NCBI GenBank assembly: GCA_028281525.1
Contig: JANQJR010000013.1
Location: 1 to 64,000 of the forward strand
Direction of reading: 5' to 3'
DNA length: 64,000 nt
DNA from: Magnetovibrio sp.
Lineage (GTDB): Bacteria; Pseudomonadota; Alphaproteobacteria; Rhodospirillales; Magnetovibrionaceae
The notes under the pieces are model-generated. The model had not been told where the DNA came from. It saw only the letters and a list, made by a program, of their open reading frames with translations, and ran no database searches. A program made the translations under genes and the position numbers. This document shows positions 57,123 through 64,000 of the stretch, one piece after another; position 1 is the first letter of the stretch, and the number at the start of each line of letters is the position of its first letter.

Positions 57123-57875
57123 TCAACGCTGTGGCATCTGCGACGGTTCGATACGCTGATACCCCGCCGGAACTTCGAACCAGCCGGCTTCGCTGTTAAC
57201 GATTTTCAAGTCGCGCAACTCCTGCGACATACCCAGTTCCGGATTTTCTTTTTTGACGACGATGCCGACTTCGGTGTCCACTAACTGGTAAGACTGGGTG
57301 ACTTTGCCGTCCGCCCTGGCAAAGGCGATGTCCCAACGCTCCGCCTGGCGCCCGTGGAAATCAACGGTCCCCGCCGGGGTCAACTGCATCACGGCGCCAT
57401 CGGGAAATTCCTGACGCACGATCATCTTGCGCACCGGTTCCCACCACAACGTCGAGGACGTCTTGGACGGTGCATGATGCTGTTGCCATTGTTCCACATC
57501 CATATCGCCGAATTTGGCATCCGTGATTTTCTTGCACGTCAAGCCATCCATCGGAGGACAGGGGGTATCATTGTCAATCACCGGGGTCTGAACATCGGCC
57601 GGAATGCTGGTTTCCGCGTATACCTTGTCTTCGGGAAAGAGGATCCGCATGACGCGTTGTTCGGGCAGGGATATGCGCACCACCTTGCGTCCGTGATCGG
57701 TGGATTCGATACGGGTCTTGGTACCATCCACGAAAACCCGGGCTTCTTGCGCCGACTGCCCTTTCATGGACTGCACGGCGACGGCGGTGAAGGGCTTCTT
57801 GCCTTGTGCGGCGGCGGGCAGCGATAAAAACCCGATGCTCAAAAGCGCCGCAATGAATGTCGTCGAAATACGCAT
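57123..57875 (-). CDS. Secreted periplasmic protein, unrecognised (DUF4412/LolA-like pattern)
   Basis: The 250-residue protein has a signal peptide (MRISTTFIAALLSIGFLSLP, cleaved near AAAQ). The mature part looks like a beta sheet with repeating antiparallel strands: ARVFVDGTKTRIESTDHGRK, ISLPEQRVMRILFPEDKVYA, and WWEPVRKMIVRQEFPDGAVM. Two Cys (PCPPMDGLTCKK) may form a disulfide. The general pattern resembles outer membrane lipoprotein-sorting / DUF4412 proteins, but I am not sure. It lies between the sulfur-globule-like genes and parA. Confidence 0.7.
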   Translation of the reverse strand: MRISTTFIAALLSIGFLSLPAAAQGKKPFTAVAVQSMKGQSAQEARVFVDGTKTRIESTDHGRKVVRISLPEQRVMRILFPEDKVYAETSIPADVQTPVIDNDTPCPPMDGLTCKKITDAKFGDMDVEQWQQHHAPSKTSSTLWWEPVRKMIVRQEFPDGAVMQLTPAGTVDFHGRQAERWDIAFARADGKVTQSYQLVDTEVGIVVKKENPELGMSQELRDLKIVNSEAGWFEVPAGYQRIEPSQMPQR

Positions 57876-57929
57876 GACAAGCTCTTCCCTGGTATTGTTA
57901 TTGTTCTTAACGAATTGAAGTCTCTACGA

Positions 57930-57966
57930 GGGCGGGCAGGAAGCACCGCCCGAGAGCAGTGCTTCC
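57930..57966 (-). other. Overlapping alternative hairpins after the Gly/Tyr-rich gene
   Basis: Two stems are mutually exclusive: GGAAGCAC (57939-57946) with GTGCTTCC (57959-57966), and GGGCGG (57930-57935) with CCGCCC (57946-57951). Neither is followed by a T-run on the minus strand. They may slow decay of the upstream mRNA or partly stop transcription, which would make the Gly/Tyr-rich genes more abundant than those after. Confidence 0.4.
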
Positions 57967-57984
57967 CATCCAACCGATAAGGCC

Positions 57985-58368
57985 TTATTGGGCCGGAGCC
58001 GCCGGAGCCGCCGGAGCAGCCGGAGCCACCGGAGCGCCATAAGGCATGCCATACGGAGCGTAACCGTACGGAGCGCCATACGGAGCGCCATAGCCGTAGG
58101 GGCCATAGCCGTAGCCGTTGTAGCCGTTGTAGCCGTTGTACATGTTGCTGTTGCCGGAACCACGGCCGCTAAAGCTCATGGAGAAGTCGCCGGCGCCGTC
58201 GCCCCAGCCATTACCCCAGCCGTTGTTGTTGCCCCAGCCGTTGTTGTTCCACGGGCCGCCGCCCCAGCCGGGACCCCAGCCCCAAGCGGACGCGTCGTTA
58301 GCGGCAACAGTACCGACAACGGCCACACCGGCCACTGCCAAGACCTTCATCATTTTGGTCGCGTTCAT
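57985..58368 (-). CDS. Secreted Gly/Tyr/Asn-rich protein, sulfur globule protein-like
   Basis: I choose the ATG at 58368 ([20 protein letters not shown]), with AGGAG about nine bases upstream, giving 127 residues. The signal peptide is cleaved after ASA (Ala28). The mature protein begins with Trp/Gly/Asn repeats ([20 protein letters not shown]), then [15 protein letters not shown], then Tyr/Gly/Asn/Pro repeats ([20 protein letters not shown]), ending with Ala/Pro. This is the composition and motif order of the sulfur globule proteins of Allochromatium, which coat periplasmic sulfur. No catalytic residue is expected. The similarity is by pattern, so the family is likely but not proven. Confidence 0.75.
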   Translation of the reverse strand: MNATKMMKVLAVAGVAVVGTVAANDASAWGWGPGWGGGPWNNNGWGNNNGWGNGWGDGAGDFSMSFSGRGSGNSNMYNGYNGYNGYGYGPYGYGAPYGAPYGYAPYGMPYGAPVAPAAPAAPAAPAQ

Positions 58369-58493
58369 ATTCCAGTACTCCTTGTGCTTCACTTTTTGTT
58401 CCCCTGCTTTCAACAACGGATGATGGAGAGGGGAAGCTCCATAACCCGCATCGGACCTCTCGGCCCAAACTCTTCAGCCCTCAAACATCCGCC

Positions 58494-59006
58494 TTACCAA
58501 AACGGCATCCAGTTCAAGGGTCCACTGTTCATCCCGCCAAGGCCCGGCCACAAGCTGCCGCCGTACGGGTTGCCCCAGCCGCCGTCATAGGGGTACCCCC
58601 CCAATCCTCCGAGGCCGGGATATCCAAGACCGCCCAGATGCGGCGCCCCACTATATCCGTACGGCAAACCATAACCGCTCCCATATCCGTAGGGCGAACC
58701 ATAGCCGCCCCTATAGCCGTAGGGACTGACATAACCCGTGTGTCCTCCCGCGGCAGGAGGAGCTACCGGCTTGTTTTCCTCTTCGCTGTGCAAACGGCCG
58801 TCCAACGGGGGGTAATTTCCCAGATTGGGCAGATACTCGGGCGTTGTCGGCAAAGGATCCGGCGCGGGCGTCGGCGTGGGCGGTGTCATATAGCCACCAC
58901 TGTGCGTTTGTGGCGAGCGCCAGGGATTGTCCGCCACGGCCACGGACGGGCACGCAGCACTTACCGCCGCGAAAATTGCTCCCACCAGTGCCAAACGGTT
59001 AGTCAT
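58494..59006 (-). CDS. Secreted Gly/Tyr/Pro-rich protein, second globule-like protein
   Basis: The start is probably ATG 59006 (MTNRLALVGAIFAAVSAACP); a Met six residues earlier is possible. This gives 170 residues with a signal peptide cleaved near VAVA-DNPW. A Pro/Thr-rich region (TPPTPTPAPDPLPTTPEYLP) is followed by Gly/Tyr/Pro repeats (SPYGYRGGYGSPYGYGSGYG) and an end rich in Gly, Leu, Trp and Pro (SLWPGLGGMNSGPLNWMPFW). It shares the PYGxxYGxPYG style with both flanking genes. No other domain is visible. Confidence 0.72.
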   Translation of the reverse strand: MTNRLALVGAIFAAVSAACPSVAVADNPWRSPQTHSGGYMTPPTPTPAPDPLPTTPEYLPNLGNYPPLDGRLHSEEENKPVAPPAAGGHTGYVSPYGYRGGYGSPYGYGSGYGLPYGYSGAPHLGGLGYPGLGGLGGYPYDGGWGNPYGGSLWPGLGGMNSGPLNWMPFW

Positions 59007-59033
59007 CGCCAGGTCTTTCCTCATTCAAAGTCA

Positions 59034-60170
59034 TCATTTCTTATCGTCAGCCGTGGGGGCTGCATTTTGCGCCGGGGCGGGTGCCTGCGGGGCGTACCCA
59101 AACGGCGTGCCGTAAGGGGCGCCGTAGGGCGCACCATAGCCCTGGCCGAAAGGCTGGCCTTGGGGGGCGAAACCGCGTCCATAAACGCTGCCCTGACGTT
59201 GTTGCATTTCCGTTAGACGCTTTTGCGCTTCGGCTTGACGCTTTTCCGCCGCTTCGCGCTGTTGTTTCACCCAGTCGGGTTGCGACGGTTGGGTCGGGAC
59301 TTGCGGCTGCACGTGTGACTGTGCGGGCGCTTGCGACCCTTGGCTGAAGAAGTTGCCCGGATTGGGTATGGTGAAGTTTTTCGGCATCCACGAGAACCCG
59401 CCCGGATTTTGCTGCGATGCTTGCGGTGCGGTGGGCTGCGCTTGAGTCTGAGGCGCTTGAGCCTGCGGCGCTTGGGCCTGAGGTACAGGGGCCTGCGGTG
59501 CCGGAATCTGCGTGGGCATCTGGGTCGGGGTCTGCGGAACCACATTCACACCCGGAGCCGTGGCCGGACTGCCCGGCATAGCCGTGCCTGGGGCCGCACC
59601 CGGCACCGGTTGCGACGGGTATTGCGGTTGCTGCGGCATACCAGGGGCATAGGTATTGAAAGGCGTGCCATAGGGCGCGCCATAACCTTGGCCGTAGGGC
59701 ATGCCATAGGGTACACCGTGCATGAAGTTGGGCCCCCAGCCTTGCCCCCCGCGTCCCGTACCGCCCAGACCGGTGCGGCCACGCACGCGGATATCGACCT
59801 CGGCGTCCCCACCAAGTGTGTTGGCCAAGGTGTTGGCCATGTCCTGGGCGAAACGGTTGCCCGGATGCGCGGGACCGGGATACACTGGCGCCGCCACGGG
59901 CGGGCTTACGCCTTCACCTGGCGCTGCGGGCGCGGTGGGTGCAACACCCGTCATAGGATCGAAGCCCATCGGCGGAAAGCCCGGCATGTTGGTGCCGTCC
60001 TGCCCCACCAAGCCACGCGAGAAGAACGGGCCTTGCGGCGCAGGCGGAACTTGGGTTTGGGCCTGCTCAGCCGACGGAACCGCGCCTTCTGTGGGCTGGG
60101 TCGTTTCTTGGGCCATTGCGCCCGCTGGGAGCGTCAACATCAAAGCGCTCATCATCAGCTTCGTACGCAT
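59034..60170 (-). CDS. Secreted Gln/Pro/Gly/Tyr-rich protein, third globule-like protein
   Basis: I choose the ATG at 60170 (MRTKLMMSALMLTLPAGAMA), giving 378 residues; the longer open frame upstream only overlaps the RND gene in another frame. The signal peptide ends after GAMA. Features in order: a Pro/Gly region, GDAEVDIRVRGRTGLGGTGR, then VPYGMPYGQGYGAPYGTPF, a Pro/Gln/Ala-rich linker (VPQAQAPQAQAPQTQAQPTA), a short basic/Gln helix (QREAAEKRQAEAQKRLTEMQ), and a second copy ([20 protein letters not shown]). The EVDIRVRGRTG stretch parallels [12 protein letters not shown] of the first protein. It lies 43 bases after the RND gene. Confidence 0.7.
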   Translation of the reverse strand: MRTKLMMSALMLTLPAGAMAQETTQPTEGAVPSAEQAQTQVPPAPQGPFFSRGLVGQDGTNMPGFPPMGFDPMTGVAPTAPAAPGEGVSPPVAAPVYPGPAHPGNRFAQDMANTLANTLGGDAEVDIRVRGRTGLGGTGRGGQGWGPNFMHGVPYGMPYGQGYGAPYGTPFNTYAPGMPQQPQYPSQPVPGAAPGTAMPGSPATAPGVNVVPQTPTQMPTQIPAPQAPVPQAQAPQAQAPQTQAQPTAPQASQQNPGGFSWMPKNFTIPNPGNFFSQGSQAPAQSHVQPQVPTQPSQPDWVKQQREAAEKRQAEAQKRLTEMQQRQGSVYGRGFAPQGQPFGQGYGAPYGAPYGTPFGYAPQAPAPAQNAAPTADDKK

Positions 60171-60213
60171 GCTCCAGTTCCTTTCGCTGCTGTCATTGGT
60201 CATGGTCGCCACC

Positions 60214-63200
60214 TTATTGTTCGCCTGAACCGTCACCGTCTTGACCCGGCATGGTCTTGAGCCGGATACCGCGACGCTTACCCTTGGGCCGGACTTTCGG
60301 CTTGGAGCGCTCCGGCACCTTGGGCGTCTCGGACTGAGACGTTTTGGTTTTGGGTGTTGGCGCTTTCTTCGCCGCAGGCTTCGGAGCCTCAGGCTTAGGC
60401 GTTGCCGCCTTTTTCGCGGTGGGCTTCTTCGCGGGTTTTTGGGCGGCCGGCTTGGGCGCTGCGGGTTTTGTCGAAGTTGCCTTGGCAGGCGCTTTCTTCG
60501 CCGGAGCTTTTTGCGCCGGGGTTGCCTTCGCAACCGGCTTTTTCGCCGGGGCTTTCTCAGTCGCCACCTTTTTCGCCGGAGCTTTCTCAGTCGCCGCCTT
60601 TTTCGCCGCCGGTTTCTTTGTGGTCGGCTTCTTCGCGGCTGGTTTTTTCGCCGGTGCTTTTTTCGTCGACGCTTTCTTGGCCGGAGCTTTTTTCGCAGAA
60701 GCGGTTTTCGCAGCCGGTTTCGGCTCAGATTTCGTTTCTTTCTTCGCTTCTGGTTTGGGCTCGGTCTTGGGCGCGGGTTGCGGCTCCGGTTTAAGTTCCG
60801 CCTTGACCTCGGGTTGCGGCGCAGATGCCGGGGCGGGTACGGGCGGTTCCGGACGGCGGAACAAGCCGCCGACGGTGTCCTTCAAGAAGATATAAATGAA
60901 ATACGGTACCGCCCGCACGGCATAGAACGCCATGGTCAGCACCGGCACGATTTTGTTGATCAGCGGCCAGCGCCCCACCCACTGCACGAAAGTCTTGAGC
61001 GCCGTCCAGGCAAAGACCGCGATCATCGCCGGGATGACCCAAACATAGCGCAGCGGGTTGGACCCCGTGTCCGTATCGCCCTGAGCGCTCACATCGATCT
61101 GTCCCGTCGCCACCGGTGTTATGGGGGCGCACGCCAAAGCCGGATTGATCTGACCATCGCTACCTGCGCTACCGTAGACCTTGACCGGATCCTGAGTGGC
61201 GCATTTCAGCGGGATCACCACCAGTGTCAACAGCGTCGAGACCATCACGCCGAACATCAGCGAAATCGCCATGCCCTGGAAGATCGGGTCGGTGAGGATC
61301 ACGCTGGACCCTGCGACCAAAGCAAGCGCCGTGATCATAATCGGACGGGTACGTGCACGGCAGGCATCGATCACCGCCTGCTGAACCGGCACGCCCTCTT
61401 CGACCGCACGTTTGGAGAAGTCCGCCAATAGAATCGAATTGCGCACGATAATCCCCGCAAGCGCAATGAAACCGATCATCGACGTCGCAGTGAATTCCGC
61501 ACCAAAAATCCAGTGACCGGGGATGATGCCGATCAAGGTCAACGGGATCGGGGCCATGATGATGGCCGGCAGTTTGAAATTGCCAAACTCCCACATCACC
61601 AGCATATAGATCAGCACCAGCGCGGCGGCAAAGGCCAATCCCATGTCGCGGAAGGTTTCGTAGGTCACCGTCCATTCGCCGGTCCATTCGAACGCGCTCT
61701 TGAAGCTGTCGTCAGGCGGGCCGAGATAATAGGAGTCCAACTTCACCCCATCCGGCGCGACGTAGTCTTCCAACAGGTCCTCGACCTCGAACATGCCGTA
61801 GATCGGCGCGGCCAACCGGCCTGCGACCTCGCCCGTGACGAATTCCACCGGGCGCAAGTCCTTGTGGAAGATGATCGGATCTTCCATGACCTTCTCGAAG
61901 CGGCCCAACTCGGACAATGGAATCATATTGCCTGAAACGGACGGGATCGGCAGCTGGCCCAGGCGCGAAAACTGATCGCGCAATGCAATCGGCACCTGCA
62001 TGACGATGTAGCGCGGCTCCAAAATGGTGCCAATCTTCACGTCGCCCAACTTGTAGCGGCCCATCACCATTTCGAGCTGCTTGTTGATGTCTTCCACCGA
62101 CACGCCGCGGCGCACCGCCTTTTCGCGATCGACGATGAAGTGCCACGCTTCGTGCGGATCGGGCATCAGGTTGTCTTCGTCGACCACGCTTTCCGCTTCG
62201 GCGAACTTGGCGGTCAAATCGCGCGCCACCTGACGGCGGGTTTCGGCGTCGGGACCGTAGACTTCGGCGACCATGGTCTGCAGCACCGGCGGTCCCGGCG
62301 GCATTTCCACAACCTGGATCTTCGCGCCCAGCCTCTGGGCGATCGGGGTCAGGACCTCACGCGCTTCCACGGCCAGTTCATGGGACGTGCGCTCACGATC
62401 GGCCTTGTCCAGAAGCTGGACTTGAATATCGCCCTGCCAGCTTTCTTGGCGCAGGTAATAGTGACGCACCAAGCCGTTGAAGTTGAACGGCGAGGCGGTG
62501 CCCGCGTAGGTCTGCACCGCCGTCACTTCCGGCAATCGCAACAGCGGGTCGGTCAGGGCCTGGATCACGTTGGCGGTATCCGGCAATGCGGTGCCTTCCG
62601 GCAGGTTCACCACCACATTGAATTCCGGTTTGTTGTCCAGCGGCAACATCTTCACCGTCACCCACGTGGTGTAGAACAGCGCGAAACAGGCAAACAAGAT
62701 GCCCAGCATCGACAGACGGAAGATGCGGTACTTGAGCTTGCTTTCGATCAACGGAACCAATATACGGCGGAACAAACCGTCCAACTGTTTCTGCTGTTTC
62801 TCTTCCTTATGGTGCTGCTTGGCGAGACTGTCCATACTCGGGCGGATTCGCATCGCCAGCCACGGCGTAAAGATGAACGCCGCGAACAGCGAGAAGATCA
62901 TCGCCACCGAGCCCAGCGCCGGGATCGGCGCCATGTACGGGCCCATCATGCCGGACACGAAACCCATGGGCAGCAGCGCCGCAATCACGGTGAAGGTCGC
63001 AAGGATCGTCGGGTTGCCGACTTCGGCCACGGCCTCGACGGAGGTTTCGGTGTCCACGTCGCCCTTCATCAGCCAATGGCGGTAGATGTTTTCGATCACC
63101 ACGATGGCGTCATCGACCAAAATACCGATGGAGAAGATCAACGCGAACAAGCTCACGCGATCGATGGTGAAGCCCATGACCCAGGCTGAGAACACGGTAA

Positions 63201-64000
63201 CCAGGATCACCACCGGAATAACGATCAGAACCACCACGGCGGCACGGAAGCCTAAGAACATCCAGATCAGAACCGTCACCGCGGCGGTCGCGATGAACAG
63301 CTTGAAGATCAACTCGTTGACCTTGTCGTTGGCGGTTTTGCCGTAATTGCGGGTGATCGACACCTCGACGTTGTCGGGAATGATGCGGCCCTTCAGGTGT
63401 TCGACCTGTTCCAACACGCCGTTGGCGACCGTAACGCCGTTGGTGCCGACTTTCTTGGCGACCGCAACGGTCACGGCGGGCGCGCCCACCGGCGCCAATG
63501 TTTCGCCCATGTCGTAGGCCGGGCCGGTGAAATACTGCACCAGGTTTTCCGCCACCTGCGGGGCTTGGCTGACCAGCGCCACATCGCGCACGTAAACGGG
63601 GCTGCCGTTATGCACGCCAACGATCAGGCGTTCCACGTCTTCGGGCTTGGTGAGGAACGAACCGGTGAAGATTTGCAGGTTAGAACCGGACGATTCAACC
63701 TGACCCGCATCGGTTTCGGAGTTTGCGCTGGTGATGGTTTTCGCCAACTGGCCGACGCTGATGCCGTAACCGGCCAAGCGTTCGGGAAACACCTCGACGC
63801 GCAGTTCTTCGGCGCGCCCGCCAACGATGAAACTTTGCGAGGTGTTGGGCACCTCCTTCAAGCGCTGCATCACGTCCAGCGCCACCAAGCGCAGCGCCGC
63901 GTCGTCCACGTCGTGGGACCACAACGTCAACGTCACCACCGGCACATCGTCCACGCCCTTCGGTTTGACCAATGGTTGGGACACACCGGGCGGAATCTTG
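60214..64000 (-). CDS. RND transporter with histone-H1-like C-terminal tail, N-terminus cut by window edge
   Basis: The frame is open from the right edge (KIPPGVSQPLVKPKGVDDVP), so about 100 or more residues lie outside. The visible 1,262 codons show the RND core: two large periplasmic loops, TM4 with VDDAIVVIENIYRHWLMKGD, and a second half with IALAGIIVRNSILLADFSKR and LVVIPLKCA. Two extra hydrophobic stretches (about 60,890-61,060) follow the normal end. The last 215 residues or so are Lys/Ala/Pro-rich with repeated KKAPAKK units and end in RPKGKRRGIRLKTMPGQDGD. Such a basic tail is unusual for RND proteins. It is the first visible gene of the same-direction cluster. Confidence 0.85.
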   Translation of the reverse strand, partial: KIPPGVSQPLVKPKGVDDVPVVTLTLWSHDVDDAALRLVALDVMQRLKEVPNTSQSFIVGGRAEELRVEVFPERLAGYGISVGQLAKTITSANSETDAGQVESSGSNLQIFTGSFLTKPEDVERLIVGVHNGSPVYVRDVALVSQAPQVAENLVQYFTGPAYDMGETLAPVGAPAVTVAVAKKVGTNGVTVANGVLEQVEHLKGRIIPDNVEVSITRNYGKTANDKVNELIFKLFIATAAVTVLIWMFLGFRAAVVVLIVIPVVILVTVFSAWVMGFTIDRVSLFALIFSIGILVDDAIVVIENIYRHWLMKGDVDTETSVEAVAEVGNPTILATFTVIAALLPMGFVSGMMGPYMAPIPALGSVAMIFSLFAAFIFTPWLAMRIRPSMDSLAKQHHKEEKQQKQLDGLFRRILVPLIESKLKYRIFRLSMLGILFACFALFYTTWVTVKMLPLDNKPEFNVVVNLPEGTALPDTANVIQALTDPLLRLPEVTAVQTYAGTASPFNFNGLVRHYYLRQESWQGDIQVQLLDKADRERTSHELAVEAREVLTPIAQRLGAKIQVVEMPPGPPVLQTMVAEVYGPDAETRRQVARDLTAKFAEAESVVDEDNLMPDPHEAWHFIVDREKAVRRGVSVEDINKQLEMVMGRYKLGDVKIGTILEPRYIVMQVPIALRDQFSRLGQLPIPSVSGNMIPLSELGRFEKVMEDPIIFHKDLRPVEFVTGEVAGRLAAPIYGMFEVEDLLEDYVAPDGVKLDSYYLGPPDDSFKSAFEWTGEWTVTYETFRDMGLAFAAALVLIYMLVMWEFGNFKLPAIIMAPIPLTLIGIIPGHWIFGAEFTATSMIGFIALAGIIVRNSILLADFSKRAVEEGVPVQQAVIDACRARTRPIMITALALVAGSSVILTDPIFQGMAISLMFGVMVSTLLTLVVIPLKCATQDPVKVYGSAGSDGQINPALACAPITPVATGQIDVSAQGDTDTGSNPLRYVWVIPAMIAVFAWTALKTFVQWVGRWPLINKIVPVLTMAFYAVRAVPYFIYIFLKDTVGGLFRRPEPPVPAPASAPQPEVKAELKPEPQPAPKTEPKPEAKKETKSEPKPAAKTASAKKAPAKKASTKKAPAKKPAAKKPTTKKPAAKKAATEKAPAKKVATEKAPAKKPVAKATPAQKAPAKKAPAKATSTKPAAPKPAAQKPAKKPTAKKAATPKPEAPKPAAKKAPTPKTKTSQSETPKVPERSKPKVRPKGKRRGIRLKTMPGQDGDGSGEQ
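60470..60730. repeat. Imperfect tandem repeats coding the KKAPAKK tail
   Basis: Short repeats based on GCCGGAGCTTT-like units code the Lys/Ala/Pro tail of the RND protein. Two nearly identical 30-base copies of a GCTTTCTCAGTCGCC unit lie near 60535-60610. Length change by slippage is likely here. Confidence 0.55.

Noticed and set aside
60241-61431. Long plus-strand open frame over the RND tail (Arg/Phe-rich)
   Set aside because: It is the antisense of the Lys/Ala/Pro repeats and has no start site or family motif.

Overview
The window reads as chromosomal DNA of an alphaproteobacterium, most like the Rhodospirillales / Magnetovibrio / Terasakiella kind. The signs are a complete division and cell-wall (dcw) cluster ending in ftsZ-lpxC-bamD, a long alphaproteobacterial FtsZ linker, GANTC (CcrM-type) and CtrA-like sites at division genes, and many alphaproteobacterial gene types. 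The genus is inference. Three secreted Gly/Tyr-rich proteins resembling sulfur globule proteins suggest a sulfur oxidiser.

Region 1 (1-20,780, all on the minus strand): mraZ-rsmH-ftsL-ftsI-murE-murF-mraY-murD-ftsW-murG-murC-murB-ddl-ftsQ-ftsA-ftsZ, then lpxC and bamD (cut by the left edge). Most junctions overlap by 1-14 bases. Three control regions stand out. A 10-bp-period TGG array, taken as MraZ boxes, lies upstream of mraZ. TTAA-like half sites at 11-bp steps lie upstream of ftsA. Six GANTC sites lie within 67 bp upstream of ftsZ.

Region 2 (20.9-30.3 kb): a gene-free stretch, an unrecognised coiled-coil protein, a GFA-type zinc enzyme with a hypothetical partner, the RNase P RNA (rnpB, minus strand) with a good promoter, a membrane-anchored metallophosphoesterase, an AmiD-type amidase, a TerB+DnaJ protein (DjlA type), an ECF sigma / anti-sigma / periplasmic sensor module, an EF-hand protein and a Sel1-repeat lipoprotein.

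Region 3 (30.4-40.3 kb): a TolC-type outer membrane protein, an AEC permease, an ABC exporter (adaptor, FtsX-like permease, ATPase), a LysE exporter, a 3-hydroxyisobutyrate-dehydrogenase-like enzyme, an AIM24-like protein and an FAH-family enzyme.

Region 4 (40.5-51.4 kb, plus strand): a fatty-acid operon. It holds an acyltransferase-hydrolase fusion, acyl-CoA synthetase, MerR regulator, thiolase, HAD/ECH bifunctional enzyme and FadE, followed by a DUF2478 protein. A small M41 (FtsH protease)-like protein lacking the first zinc histidine follows at 51.6 kb.

Region 5 (52.2-64.0 kb, minus strand, running off the right edge): the most unusual part. Ten same-direction genes encode, in transcription order, an RND transporter with a histone-H1-like Lys/Ala/Pro tail, three secreted Gly/Tyr-rich proteins, a periplasmic protein, a ParA-type ATPase, a membrane-anchored coiled-coil/TPR protein, a DUF302 protein, a dynamin-like GTPase with membrane segments and a small membrane-anchored coiled-coil protein. 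I propose, as inference only, that they form one envelope system that makes, coats, positions or partitions an extracytoplasmic inclusion such as sulfur globules.
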